From NCBI RefSeq assembly GCF_038024875.1, contig NZ_CP136136.1, forward strand, positions 2,914,001-2,978,000: 64,000 nt of DNA, written 5' to 3'. A program made the position numbers and the translations under genes. Below are positions 33,866-42,343 of the stretch, piece after piece (within the stretch, counting starts at the first letter, position 1; each line of letters opens with the position of its first letter). Source of the stretch: Gordonia rubripertincta. Its GTDB lineage: Bacteria; Actinomycetota; Actinomycetes; Mycobacteriales; Mycobacteriaceae. The notes beneath the pieces are model-generated. The model saw nothing but the letters and a program-made list of their open reading frames with translations, ran no database searches and was not told the origin of the DNA.

Positions 33866-34246
33866 ATGGTCGACACCTCGTCATCGAAGCCGCCCGAGCG
33901 TCAACGCATCAAGAAGCTGGCCCAGGCCGCATTCAATGCCGACGTGACGGTCGAGCAGCTGGAGGGGATTCTCGCCGATATGGGCGAGACCCTGGAGGGC
34001 CTCGGCCCGACGATGGGGAATCTCGACGCGACGATCGAGAAGCTGGATGCGACTCTCGTGCGGATGTCGGGAACACTCGACAAGGTGGATACCACCGTCG
34101 GCCGGATGTCCGATGTCGTGGCGCGTCTCGAGCGGGTCGTCGCCCGGGTCGAGGTGCTGGTGGGGATCGGCGAGGCCGCGCTTCGTCCGCTCGGAGTGCT
34201 CGAGTCCGCGGGTAAGTCGGTCGCGGCGCGATTGGGCCTCCACTGA
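33866..34246 (+). CDS. Hypothetical coiled-coil protein
   Basis: A 126-residue cytoplasmic protein of unknown function. A short basic N-terminus (ERQRIKKLAQ) is followed by about 75 residues of regular heptads, with near-repeats such as LDATIEKLDATLVRMSG and LDKVDTTVGRMSDVV, predicted to be a long coiled coil. It precedes the monoacylglycerol lipase gene by 50 bases on the same strand. An in-frame upstream start at 33770 exists, but the -10 box and composition favour 33866. Confidence 0.68.
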   Translation: MVDTSSSKPPERQRIKKLAQAAFNADVTVEQLEGILADMGETLEGLGPTMGNLDATIEKLDATLVRMSGTLDKVDTTVGRMSDVVARLERVVARVEVLVGIGEAALRPLGVLESAGKSVAARLGLH

Positions 34247-34296
34247 TCCGCGTTCGTGTGAGCAGGGCGCCAGAGCAGGAAACGAGAGAGCAGGGA

Positions 34297-35133
34297 ATGA
34301 CACCGCAAGAGCACAGTTTCCGCGGACCGCACGGCCAGAACATCGTCTACGACGTGCACCGGCCCGAGCGCGATCCGCGCGGCGTCGTGGTGATCGCCCA
34401 CGGGCTCGCCGAGCACGGCCGACGGTACGGCCACGTGGCCCAGCGCCTCGTCGACGCGGGTTATCTGGTGGCGATCCCCGACCACATCGGGCACGGGCGT
34501 TCCGGCGGAAAGCGGATGCGCCTGCGTCGTTTCGGCGAGTTCACCGGCGACCTCGACACCGTCATCGCCCACGTCTCCGACGATGCGCTCCCGACGTTCC
34601 TCATCGGGCACAGCATGGGCGGCTGTATCGCGCTCGACTATGCACTCGACCATCAGGAGAAGCTCGACGGTCTCATCCTCTCGGGCGCGGCGGTGCTGCC
34701 CGGGGATGACCTGTCTCCGCTGGCGGTGAAGGTCGCGCCGGTGCTCGGGCGGATCGCGCCGGGGTTGCCGACCACAGCGTTGAGTTCGTCGAGCATCTCC
34801 CGTGACCCGGCCGTCGTCGCGGACTACGACGCCGATCCGCTCGTCTCGCGCGGAAAGATCCCGGCCGGGCTGGGCGGGGCGATGATCGCCACGATGCAGT
34901 CGTTCCCGGAGCGCCTGCCCTCACTGCAGTTGCCGGTGCTCGTGATGCACGGCGGCGCCGACGCCCTCACCGACCCGAAGGGCAGCGAACTCGTCGAGCG
35001 GCTCGCGGGTTCGGAGGACAAGACGCTGGTCATCTACGACGACCTGTTCCACGAGATCTTCAACGAACCCGAGCAGGACGTGGTCCTCGGCGAGGTCGTG
35101 AGCTGGCTTGTCGCCCACACTCGTGTGAAGTGA
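34297..35133 (+). CDS. Monoacylglycerol lipase (Rv0183-like)
   Basis: A 278-residue alpha/beta hydrolase. The nucleophile elbow is GHSMGGCIALDYAL, the oxyanion HGLAEHGRRYGHVAQRL and IPDHIGHGRSGGKRMRLR match closely what I recall of Rv0183, a monoglyceride lipase of M. tuberculosis. Catalytic Asp is in VMHGGADALTDP and His in DLFHEIFNEPEQDVVL. There is no signal peptide, so it should act in the cytosol or at the membrane in lipid turnover. The ATG at 34297 gives the family's usual N-terminus; an upstream start at 34258 is possible. Confidence 0.9.
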   Translation: MTPQEHSFRGPHGQNIVYDVHRPERDPRGVVVIAHGLAEHGRRYGHVAQRLVDAGYLVAIPDHIGHGRSGGKRMRLRRFGEFTGDLDTVIAHVSDDALPTFLIGHSMGGCIALDYALDHQEKLDGLILSGAAVLPGDDLSPLAVKVAPVLGRIAPGLPTTALSSSSISRDPAVVADYDADPLVSRGKIPAGLGGAMIATMQSFPERLPSLQLPVLVMHGGADALTDPKGSELVERLAGSEDKTLVIYDDLFHEIFNEPEQDVVLGEVVSWLVAHTRVK

Positions 35134-35179
35134 TGTTGGTTCTGCCGGTGGAAACTGCCCGGTGTGGGACCGCTGCTCG

Positions 35180-35734
35180 CTACGGCAGGTCGAGCACGGC
35201 CTGCACGAGTCGCCATACGTCGTCTGCGGTCTGATCCAACTGGGACTCGTTGCCCGCGGCGAGTGCGATTGCGACCAACCTGACGGTGCCTCCCGCGGCG
35301 AAGTCGAGGTCACTGGGGCGTGCATCCGGGTGGGCTTCGGCGAGGTGCTCGGTCAACCACTCTTCGAAGGCCGAGCGGACCTGACCCCACGTCGCCCGGT
35401 CACCGAGAAGGCCCGCGAAGGCCCGGGGCTGCGCGCCGATGTCGGCGAGAACGCGTCTGATGACCGCAGGTGTGTCGTCTCGGTCGGATTCAGGGACCGA
35501 GGCGAGGATCTCGTCGAACCGCGATCGGACCATGTCCGCCAGGAGTTCATCAGGTGATGAGTAGTGCTGGTAGAAGGTCGGCCGGCTGACCTGTGCGCGC
35601 TGGCAGATGGCCGAGATCGTGATTGCCCCCGACCCCTGCTCGAGGACGAGGCCACGAGCGGCGTCGAGTAGCGCAGTCCGACTGCGTACCGAGCGTGCAT
35701 CCGGGCTGGTTCGACCGACTGTCGTCATCGTCAC
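35180..35734 (-). CDS. TetR family regulator
   Basis: A 184-residue TetR protein: ARSVRSRTALLDAARGLVLE, then AITISAICQRAQVSRPTFYQHY as the HTH. The ligand domain is not informative. It is divergent from the duplicated membrane protein, and two palindromes lie between them, so it probably represses both. Start is GTG 35734 or ATG 35728; no clear ribosome-binding site separates them. A TAAAAT at 35758-35763 on the minus strand could be the -10, overlapped by the first palindrome. Confidence 0.87.
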   Translation of the reverse strand: MTMTTVGRTSPDARSVRSRTALLDAARGLVLEQGSGAITISAICQRAQVSRPTFYQHYSSPDELLADMVRSRFDEILASVPESDRDDTPAVIRRVLADIGAQPRAFAGLLGDRATWGQVRSAFEEWLTEHLAEAHPDARPSDLDFAAGGTVRLVAIALAAGNESQLDQTADDVWRLVQAVLDLP

Positions 35735-35760
35735 TCATTTCAACTTTGCCGATCGCTATT

Positions 35761-35790
35761 TTACATCTGTAAGGTTTCTTACAACTGTAA
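35761..35790. promoter_or_regulatory. Double TetR operator TTACA-N2-TGTAA
   Basis: Two copies with perfect arms, TTACATCTGTAA (35761-35772) and TTACAACTGTAA (35779-35790), centres 18 bases apart. The second extends to CTTACA/TGTAAG. It is placed between the divergent tetR and membrane protein genes. Confidence 0.78.
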
Positions 35791-35820
35791 GACAACGTTC
35801 TCGTGGAGGAGCCTTTCATC

Positions 35821-37869
35821 ATGTCATCTGGACCACCCGGCGGCGCGACGAGCTGGCCGAAACTTCTGGCGGCTCTGGCATTTCCGATTTTCATGGCCCT
35901 CGCGATGCCCGCGGCCTATCTCGCCGCCTTCCACGAGCCAGAACCGACCAACATGGTGGTGCAGATCGTGGGCACCGGCGACCGAGCCCAGAAGCTCGCG
36001 ACCGGAGTCGGTGTCAGCACCGAGGGCCGGTTCGACGCAGCGGTGGTCGCCGACACGGAGACGGCGAAGCGCGCGCTGGCCGATCTCGACAGTCGTGCGG
36101 CATACGACCCGGAGACCGGCGACCTCTTCATCGCTTCGGCGGGAGGCGCAGCAGCGGCACAGGCGGTGACCGCCGTCTTCACCGAAGTCGCCGGTCAGAG
36201 CGGTCAGACACTCAGCGTCACCGATGTGGCTCCGCTGCCCGAGCAGGACCGGGTCGGGGTGTCGTTCCTCTTCATCGGCCTCGCCGCGATCTTGGCCGGC
36301 TTCACCACCGCGACGATGCTCGGTATGGTGCTGCCCGGTCTCGGACTGGGACGCCATCTCGCGATCCTGGGTGGGATGAGCGTGATCACCGCGGTGATCG
36401 GGACGTGGATCGCCTACGGCGTCTACGGTGCGTTGAGCACCAACCTGCTCGCGGTGGGCGCGATGCTCACAGTGCTGTCAGCCGTGACCGGGTTGATCCA
36501 TCTGGGAGGCCTCCGGCTGATCGGTTCCGAGATGACCGTCGTGTCGGTCATCCTGTTCATCATCCTCGGGATACCCGCCTCTGGTGCCGGGGTTCCGGCC
36601 GACATGGTGCCCGGGTTCTTCGGATCGCTGCAACACTTCCTGACGACCTCGTCTGGTCTGGATGCCCTCCGGCGGATCATCTACTTCGACGGCGCGGGAA
36701 TCGCGGCGGACCTGACCACGCTGGCGATCTGGACCGTGGCCGCGATCGGGATGTTCACGCTGGCGACGCTGAAGCGGCCGGGGAAGGGCGGGGAGGAAGT
36801 CCTCCCGATCGCCGTCCCCACGGAGCCGGCCGAGCGGCGCCTCTTCACCCGGCGGTTGACCGCAGGTGTGATGACCCTGCCGCTGTTGTTCGCGATCGTC
36901 ATGCCTCTCGTGTTCGTCGGGCTCTTCCACAGCCCGGCACCGCGTTCCATGCCGATAGCGGTGATCGGCTCCGGTGCGCCCGTGACGGAGACGGTCGCCG
37001 GTCTCGAGGCCGCAGCCGGCGACGCGCTCGATGTCGTCGTCGTGCCCGATGCCGGCGTGGCCCGTCAGCAGCTCGAAGATCTCGAACTTCGTGGCGCGGT
37101 GGACCCGATGCGCGGCGACGTCTACGTCGCCTCCGCCGCGGGCATGCAGGCCGCTGCGGCGGTCGAGTCGCTGCTCACCGGCGTGGTCGAGTCGGGTGGG
37201 CACACGGCAACGATCACCGACGTCGCACCGCTGCCCGCCGAGGACTCGGTCGGTGCGAGTTCGCTCTACCTCGGCATCGGTGCCGCTGTCGGCGGGTTCC
37301 TCGCTGCGGTGATCGTCGGTGTCTTCGGTGGCGGCCTGCGAACCCGGGTTCAGGCGCTCGTCGTGGTCGCGGTGGCCGTGATCAGCGCGGCCATCCAGGT
37401 GCTGTGGGGCTGGACGGTGTTCGACATCTTCGACGGCAGCGCGCTGTCCGCGTTCGGCATGCTCACCGCACTCGGGATCACGATCGGCCTGATCACGCTG
37501 GCCGGGTTCAAGCTCATCGGTCCCGCGCAGCTCCTCATCACGCTCTTCGTGTTCATCATTCCCGGAGTGGCCGCGAGCGGTATCGCAGTCCAGCTCGACT
37601 TGGCGCCGTCGTTCTACGGGGTGCTGCACGCGATTCTGCCCACAGCGCAGGGACTCGGTGCGATCCGTGACGTCATCTACTTCGATGGCGCCGGTGTCGG
37701 TAGCAGTCTCGCGGTCATGGGTGCGTGGGCGGCCGCGGCAGTGGTCTGTCTCGTCTGGGCATCGCGACGTGCGGGCAAGGCGGACCGGTCAGGAGAGGAA
37801 ACCGCCGACGACCAGGCGGTGGAGACCGACGAAGGTCAGGTTCTCGTGGGGGCCGTCGACGCTCCCTGA
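35821..37869 (+). CDS. Internally duplicated membrane protein (DUF3533/YhgE-like)
   Basis: A 682-residue membrane protein made of two similar halves of about 330 residues. Each has one helix, an extracytoplasmic domain, then about five helices. Matching segments: MVVQIVGTG / MPIAVIGSG, VTDVAPLPEQD / ITDVAPLPAED, GVSFLFIGLAAI / GASSLYLGIGAA, and IIYFDGAG / VIYFDGAG. Half-proteins of this topology resemble DUF3533 or ABC-2-type permease-like proteins, which are linked to export. A GGAGGAG site precedes the ATG at 35821. The divergent TetR with a double operator suggests an inducible efflux role (inference). Confidence 0.8.
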   Translation: MSSGPPGGATSWPKLLAALAFPIFMALAMPAAYLAAFHEPEPTNMVVQIVGTGDRAQKLATGVGVSTEGRFDAAVVADTETAKRALADLDSRAAYDPETGDLFIASAGGAAAAQAVTAVFTEVAGQSGQTLSVTDVAPLPEQDRVGVSFLFIGLAAILAGFTTATMLGMVLPGLGLGRHLAILGGMSVITAVIGTWIAYGVYGALSTNLLAVGAMLTVLSAVTGLIHLGGLRLIGSEMTVVSVILFIILGIPASGAGVPADMVPGFFGSLQHFLTTSSGLDALRRIIYFDGAGIAADLTTLAIWTVAAIGMFTLATLKRPGKGGEEVLPIAVPTEPAERRLFTRRLTAGVMTLPLLFAIVMPLVFVGLFHSPAPRSMPIAVIGSGAPVTETVAGLEAAAGDALDVVVVPDAGVARQQLEDLELRGAVDPMRGDVYVASAAGMQAAAAVESLLTGVVESGGHTATITDVAPLPAEDSVGASSLYLGIGAAVGGFLAAVIVGVFGGGLRTRVQALVVVAVAVISAAIQVLWGWTVFDIFDGSALSAFGMLTALGITIGLITLAGFKLIGPAQLLITLFVFIIPGVAASGIAVQLDLAPSFYGVLHAILPTAQGLGAIRDVIYFDGAGVGSSLAVMGAWAAAAVVCLVWASRRAGKADRSGEETADDQAVETDEGQVLVGAVDAP

Positions 37870-37897
37870 CGCGTCCACCGATTGTCTGTGGTCAAAA

Positions 37898-37943
37898 GGG
37901 CACCTGGGTCTGTGGTGGTATTCCGCCGCCGACCCAGGTGCCC
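37898..37943. terminator. Terminator between converging membrane protein genes
   Basis: Perfect 13-base arms GGGCACCTGGGTC / GACCCAGGTGCCC with a 20-base loop. It lies between the convergent stops at 37869 and 37962. Confidence 0.8.
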
Positions 37944-37961
37944 ACTGTCGTGAGGGAGTGC

Positions 37962-38405
37962 TCAGGCCACGCGCACTACGACGCCGGCGAGCAACACCAG
38001 CACTCCGCCGATCTCGCCGACGATCAGCGCGAGCATGAACAGGTACGTCCCCGGCATCGGTTTCTCGAACTGATTCGTGGTGTCGCGCAGTGCGCCGTGG
38101 ATGCAGTACGCGGCGATCGCGGCGACGAAGAACACGATCGGCACCGCGGCGGCCACCAGGTTGACCACAGGACCAAACGCACTCAACTCGACGAGGGCCG
38201 CGAGGACGAGGGTCGCGAACGAGTACATCAGCGCGGCACGATGAGCGATGTCGACGTAGACGTGCGCGGTGTGTTCGGGCGACGTGCGGATCCCGTGGTA
38301 CTTCCACACACCCAGTGCCAGACCCCAGACCAGGATCAGCCCGGAGGCGATAACCACGGCGATGGTGTCGGTGCCGACGAGGTCGGCCAGATCGGCGGAG
38401 TTCAC
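37962..38405 (-). CDS. Hypothetical four-helix membrane protein
   Basis: A 147-residue integral membrane protein with about four helices (TIAVVIASGLILVWGLALGV, ALMYSFATLVLAALVEL, LVAAAVPIVFFVAAIAAY and FMLALIVGEIGGVLVLLAG). The loops have a YHGIRTSPEHTAHVY and a HGALRDTTNQFEKP segment. Family not recognised. The GTG at 38405 is preceded 6 bases upstream by TAGGTT, giving a leaderless layout. Confidence 0.75.
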   Translation of the reverse strand: MNSADLADLVGTDTIAVVIASGLILVWGLALGVWKYHGIRTSPEHTAHVYVDIAHRAALMYSFATLVLAALVELSAFGPVVNLVAAAVPIVFFVAAIAAYCIHGALRDTTNQFEKPMPGTYLFMLALIVGEIGGVLVLLAGVVVRVA

Positions 38406-38411
38406 CTCGTA

Positions 38412-38417
38412 AACCTA
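38412..38417 (-). promoter_or_regulatory. -10 box for the four-helix membrane protein
   Basis: TAGGTT on the minus strand, 6 bases before the GTG at 38405. Confidence 0.5.
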
Positions 38418-38456
38418 TCCGCTGTGCGCGGTGGCGACGAGGGCCGACAGATGGAC

Positions 38457-38491
38457 CAGCAATAGGTATCGCTCAGCGATACCTATTGCTG
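38457..38491 (-). terminator. AT-rich hairpin after the mycolyltransferase gene
   Basis: Perfect 17-base arms (CAGCAATAGGTATCGCT and its complement) around a single C, 20 bases downstream of the mycolyltransferase stop. Unusually AT-rich for a terminator stem here. Confidence 0.7.
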
Positions 38492-38511
38492 ATTCCCTCA
38501 ACGGAGCGGGC

Positions 38512-40011
38512 TTACCGAACCGGTGCCGTGGTCGTCGTCGACGACGCGGGCTGCTCCGAGACCGGCGGAGCCGACGGCGCGGGCTCCGGTGCGGAGGGGT
38601 CCGTCGTCGTCGCGGCGGATTGCTCTGCAGGGGCGGCGGATTCGGCCGCTGCCGACTCGGGTGCGGCGGGTGCGGATGCCGACACGTCATCGCTCGACGG
38701 CGCAGCCGACTCCGAGGCGTCGGACGGGCCAGCCGATTCCGACGACGAGGTCTCCGACGACGGGGAGGAGGCGTCGGTCGACTCCAGCGCGGCCAGCACA
38801 GTGGCGTCGAGGGCGGGGGAGGCCGCGGCGGCCTGTTTCACGGCCATCGTGACCTTCGCGGGGGCCTCGGGATCAGGGCTGCCCGATGCCGACACGACCG
38901 TCGTCTTCGCGGTGACCGGCGGGTTGTTGCGCAGCGCCTCGAGGACGTGGCCCTTGCCGTCGCCGAGAGCACGACCCCAGTTCTCCCAGGTGTGGCCGCC
39001 GTAGTTGGGCAGCGAGATCACCGACGCGCCGGACTGCTTGGCCTGCAGCTGCATCAGCACGGTCGACACCGCCGACAGGATCTCCAGCGCGATCGCCGAG
39101 ATCTGATCCTGCGGGGCGAGCTTCGCCAGCTCGGACGGGGTGAGGAAACCGTTGCCCGACGAGATGACCAGCACCTGACCGTTCTCCGCGAGCTTGCCGA
39201 CGTTCTTCGACGGGTCGTTGTCGGTCCAGCGGGTGCCGCCCGGCTTGCCCCACATGTTGACGATTCCGCTGACGTAGTTCGACACCAGGCTCTGCGTCGC
39301 GAAGACGCCGAGGGCGCCGATCGGGTTGTCGGTCTGGTAGTAACCCGACATCGCCTGGACGACCTTGAACTGCTCGGGGTGCCGCTCGGCGAGCGTCACC
39401 GCGGGGCCGCCCGACATCGACAATCCGACGATCGCGTTGTTGTTGCGGGCGACGCCGAATTGCTCCTCCAGGTACGCGGGGAGCTCGGAGGTCAGGAAGG
39501 TCTCCTGCTTGATGATGGTGTTGTTGCTGCCTGCGCCACCGTCCCAGTCGGTGTAGAACGACGACGCGCCGCCGACCGGCATGACCAGCGTGGTGTCGGC
39601 CTTGGCGTCGTAGACACGGGCGGCCTGGACGTCGGTGGTCCACGCCGAGCGGGTCTCGCTGGCGCGCATGCCGTCGAGCAGGTAGACGCCGCTGTCGCTG
39701 CCGCTGGAGGCGCGGATCTGGACGATCACGTGACGTTGCTGGGATTCCGACCACACCTTGCAGTTCTGCACGAAGTATCCGGAGGAGTCCCAGGTGCAGC
39801 CCGGGCGCAACTTCTCCGGATGCCCGCGCAGGGCGCTGGCGGTGTTCGACGAGTCGAACAACGTGCTCGCCCCGAACAGGCCGAGCGTGAGGATGGCGAC
39901 GACCGAGATACCGGTCAACACCCGCCGGCGCGGCGAGAGACGACGGGGCTTCGGGCTGGGGGCCTCGGAACCGGGGGCCTCGGAAGGGCTGGCCTGGGAT
40001 GAGTGCGACAT
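38512..40011 (-). CDS. Antigen 85-type mycolyltransferase/esterase with a Ser/Ala-rich tail
   Basis: A 499-residue exported alpha/beta hydrolase. The N-terminus is a basic tail with a signal/anchor (VLTGISVVAILTLGLFG). The catalytic domain shows VYLLDGMRASETRSAW, DWDGGAG, the nucleophile GLSMSGGPAVTLAERHPEQF, and the His region NYGGHTWENWG, the pattern of Ag85/Cmt enzymes that transfer mycolates in the cell envelope. The last about 120 residues are a Ser/Ala/Pro/Glu low-complexity tail, possibly a wall-spanning spacer. AGGAG lies 5 bases before the ATG at 40011. Confidence 0.9.
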   Translation of the reverse strand: MSHSSQASPSEAPGSEAPSPKPRRLSPRRRVLTGISVVAILTLGLFGASTLFDSSNTASALRGHPEKLRPGCTWDSSGYFVQNCKVWSESQQRHVIVQIRASSGSDSGVYLLDGMRASETRSAWTTDVQAARVYDAKADTTLVMPVGGASSFYTDWDGGAGSNNTIIKQETFLTSELPAYLEEQFGVARNNNAIVGLSMSGGPAVTLAERHPEQFKVVQAMSGYYQTDNPIGALGVFATQSLVSNYVSGIVNMWGKPGGTRWTDNDPSKNVGKLAENGQVLVISSGNGFLTPSELAKLAPQDQISAIALEILSAVSTVLMQLQAKQSGASVISLPNYGGHTWENWGRALGDGKGHVLEALRNNPPVTAKTTVVSASGSPDPEAPAKVTMAVKQAAAASPALDATVLAALESTDASSPSSETSSSESAGPSDASESAAPSSDDVSASAPAAPESAAAESAAPAEQSAATTTDPSAPEPAPSAPPVSEQPASSTTTTAPVR

Positions 40012-40105
40012 AGAGCTCCTGACATACGTGGCCACCCGAAGATCGCGTCGGTGCCGATGTCAAGAATGTCGTTCGACGACCCGACCGGCGTTACGCCGGC
40101 TCTGT

Positions 40106-40909
40106 TCAGCCTGCTGCCTTCGCTGTTCGGATGGCGACCTCGGCCGTCTGCTCGGGGCGTTCCCACCAAAACATGTGCCCGACGCCGGCCCACCTTTCGA
40201 GGGAGGCGTCGGGGATGGCCGCGGCGAGCCGTTCGCCCTCGGCGACGTCGATGACGTCGTCGACGTCGCCGTGGATGACGGTCGTGGGGACGTCGATGGC
40301 GGCCAGCCGATCGCGGGTGTCGTGGCCCGCACAGGCCGCTGCCTGGGCGGCGACCACCGCCGACGGCACCTTGCGCAGCGTGGAGAACTTCGTGAACTTC
40401 TCGAATGCGCCGTCCTCGGAACAGAATTCGGGGGACAGGTTGACCTCGAACGCGGTGCGGGCGACGCGCGCGGCGTCGCGGGAGGCGATGGCCTCGACCA
40501 GGCGCAGCGCGCCTGAGGTGCCGATCGCGCCCGGACCGCCCGCGGTGGTACAGCCGAGGACCAGGCTGCGCGCACGGTCGGCGTGGCCGAGGGTCAGCTC
40601 CTGCGCGATCATGCCGCCCATCGACGTGCCCAGGACGTGCGCGGTGTCCCAGCCGAGGCCGTCGAGGACACCACGCGCGTCGTCGGCGAGGTCGGCGATG
40701 GTGAACGAACCCTCCGCGCGGCTGCTCCCGCCGATGCCGCGATGGTCGTAGACGGCGACTTGGAAATGCGGGGTCAGTCGGTCGAGGAGTTCGGCGGTCC
40801 ACATCTCCCGGTGTGCGGACATGCCCGCGATGAGCAGAAGCGGCTCGCCGGTGCCGGTCACCTCGACGTCGAGGACGGTGGTCGAGTCGGGGTGGGTGGG
40901 GATCAGCAT
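40106..40909 (-). CDS. Alpha/beta hydrolase
   Basis: A 267-residue hydrolase: oxyanion LLLIAGMSAHREMW, VAVYDHRGIGGSS, nucleophile GTSMGGMIAQELTL, Asp in VIHGDVDDVIDV and His in WAGVGHMFWWERPEQTA. The pattern is that of esterases and 3-oxoadipate enol-lactonase-like hydrolases; substrate unknown. No signal peptide. It diverges from benE, which might hint at aromatic acid metabolism, though no other such genes are nearby. Confidence 0.88.
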   Translation of the reverse strand: MLIPTHPDSTTVLDVEVTGTGEPLLLIAGMSAHREMWTAELLDRLTPHFQVAVYDHRGIGGSSRAEGSFTIADLADDARGVLDGLGWDTAHVLGTSMGGMIAQELTLGHADRARSLVLGCTTAGGPGAIGTSGALRLVEAIASRDAARVARTAFEVNLSPEFCSEDGAFEKFTKFSTLRKVPSAVVAAQAAACAGHDTRDRLAAIDVPTTVIHGDVDDVIDVAEGERLAAAIPDASLERWAGVGHMFWWERPEQTAEVAIRTAKAAG

Positions 40910-40917
40910 GAAGGCCG

Positions 40918-40923
40918 ATCGTA
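40918..40923 (-). promoter_or_regulatory. -10 box for the alpha/beta hydrolase
   Basis: TACGAT on the minus strand, 8 bases before the ATG at 40909. Confidence 0.4.
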
Positions 40924-41014
40924 CTCACGGCGCCTGCGACGCGTGGGCGTCGTGCGATAAACACACGCGATCAATCCCGGGAATCTGTGTCCTTGTTCTC
41001 GCCGGATACGCAGC

Positions 41015-41020
41015 TAGCCT
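41015..41020 (+). promoter_or_regulatory. -10 box for benE
   Basis: TAGCCT, 7 bases before the ATG at 41028. Confidence 0.5.
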
Positions 41021-41027
41021 CGCCCAC

Positions 41028-42263
41028 ATGTACGCAACCGGCTTCGAGCGGCCCACCGGTACCCGGCCGAGTCCGTCGTCGATGCTGCGCGATGCCGGCG
41101 GGACCTATCTGGCGAACGGCCTGATCGGACTGATCTTCGCCGCGTCGGGACCGGTGGCGGTGATCCTCGCGGCGGGTGCGGCCGGCGATCTCACCACGGC
41201 GCAGCTGTCGTCGTGGATCTTCGGGGTCTTCGTGCTCAACGGCGTCCTGACGGTGGTTGCCAGCTGGGTGTATCAGATGCCGCTGGGATTCGCGTGGACG
41301 ATCCCCGGCACGGTGCTCGTCGGTTCGGCTTTGGCGCACCTGAGGTGGGCAGAGGTCGTCGGTGCGTTTCTCCTGACCGGCCTGCTGATCGTCCTGGTGG
41401 GTCTGACCGGGCGTGTTCGACAGGCGATGTCGGCGATACCGATGCCCATCGTGATGGGCATGGTCGCCGGTGTGTTCCTGCAGTTCGGCCTCGACGTCGT
41501 GGGCGCGGTCGGGGCCGACCCCTGGGTCGCGGTACCGATCGTCGTGGCCTTCTTCGCGCTCCAGTGCCATCAGACGGTGAGCCGGCGGGTGCCGCCGATC
41601 ATCGGCGCGTTCGTGGTGGGTGCCATCGCGGTCGCCGCGACCGGGTCCTTTCACATCGACACTCCGGCGTCGTCGATCGTGGCGGTGCCGGTCTTCACGG
41701 TCCCGGAGTTCACCGTCCGGGCGGCGATGGAACTGGTGGTGCCGCTGGCCATCACCGTGATCGTCGTACAGAACGGACAGGGGGTCGCGGTGCTGCGCGG
41801 CGCCGGACACCGTCCGCCGGTCAACGTGATCACCGTGGCGAGCGGGTTGTGGTCGGCACTCGCGGCGTCCGTCGGGGCCATCTCGTCGTGCCTGACCGGC
41901 CCCACCAACGCCTTGCTGGTGGCGGGCGGCCGTCGCGACCGTCAGTACATCGCGGCACTGACCTTCGGGGTTCTCGCGATCGTGATCGGTGTGTTCGCGC
42001 CGGTGTTCGTCACGCTCATGCAGGCGATGCCGGCCGCGTTCATCGCGACGGTCGGCGGTCTGGCGCTCCTCGGTGCGCTGCAGGGAGCGTTCCGCGGGGC
42101 GTTCGGCTCTCGGTTCACCATGGGCGCGCTGGTGACCTTCCTGGTCTCGGTGTCGGACCTGACGGTCCTGAACATCGGTTCGGCCTTCTGGGGGCTCGTC
42201 GCCGGGATGGCGGTGTCCTGGGTCGTGGAGCGCAACGACTTCCGTGCCGAGGACCCGGTCTGA
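41028..42263 (+). CDS. benE: BenE family benzoate/H+ symporter-like transporter
   Basis: A 411-residue membrane protein with about 11-12 helices. TYLANGLIGLIFAASGPVAVI, MPLGFAWTIPGTVLVGSAL, VPLAITVIVVQNGQG, NVITVASGLWSALAASVGA and the loop SSCLTGPTNALLVAGG are characteristic of the BenE family, whose members import benzoate or related acids with protons. ATG at 41028 has a leaderless-type -10 box. No benzoate catabolic operon is visible in the window, so the substrate is open. Confidence 0.9.
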   Translation: MYATGFERPTGTRPSPSSMLRDAGGTYLANGLIGLIFAASGPVAVILAAGAAGDLTTAQLSSWIFGVFVLNGVLTVVASWVYQMPLGFAWTIPGTVLVGSALAHLRWAEVVGAFLLTGLLIVLVGLTGRVRQAMSAIPMPIVMGMVAGVFLQFGLDVVGAVGADPWVAVPIVVAFFALQCHQTVSRRVPPIIGAFVVGAIAVAATGSFHIDTPASSIVAVPVFTVPEFTVRAAMELVVPLAITVIVVQNGQGVAVLRGAGHRPPVNVITVASGLWSALAASVGAISSCLTGPTNALLVAGGRRDRQYIAALTFGVLAIVIGVFAPVFVTLMQAMPAAFIATVGGLALLGALQGAFRGAFGSRFTMGALVTFLVSVSDLTVLNIGSAFWGLVAGMAVSWVVERNDFRAEDPV

Positions 42264-42295
42264 GCGCCGACGGACGCGGCACCGACAGACAGAAA

Positions 42296-42325
42296 CCGGC
42301 GGGCACATGTGGATGTGCCCGCCGG
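42296..42325. terminator. Terminator between benE and the aldehyde dehydrogenase gene
   Basis: Perfect 13-base arms CCGGCGGGCACAT / ATGTGCCCGCCGG with a GTGG loop, between convergent stops. Confidence 0.85.
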
Positions 42326-42343
42326 ACCTGAGAGGGTGTGGCG

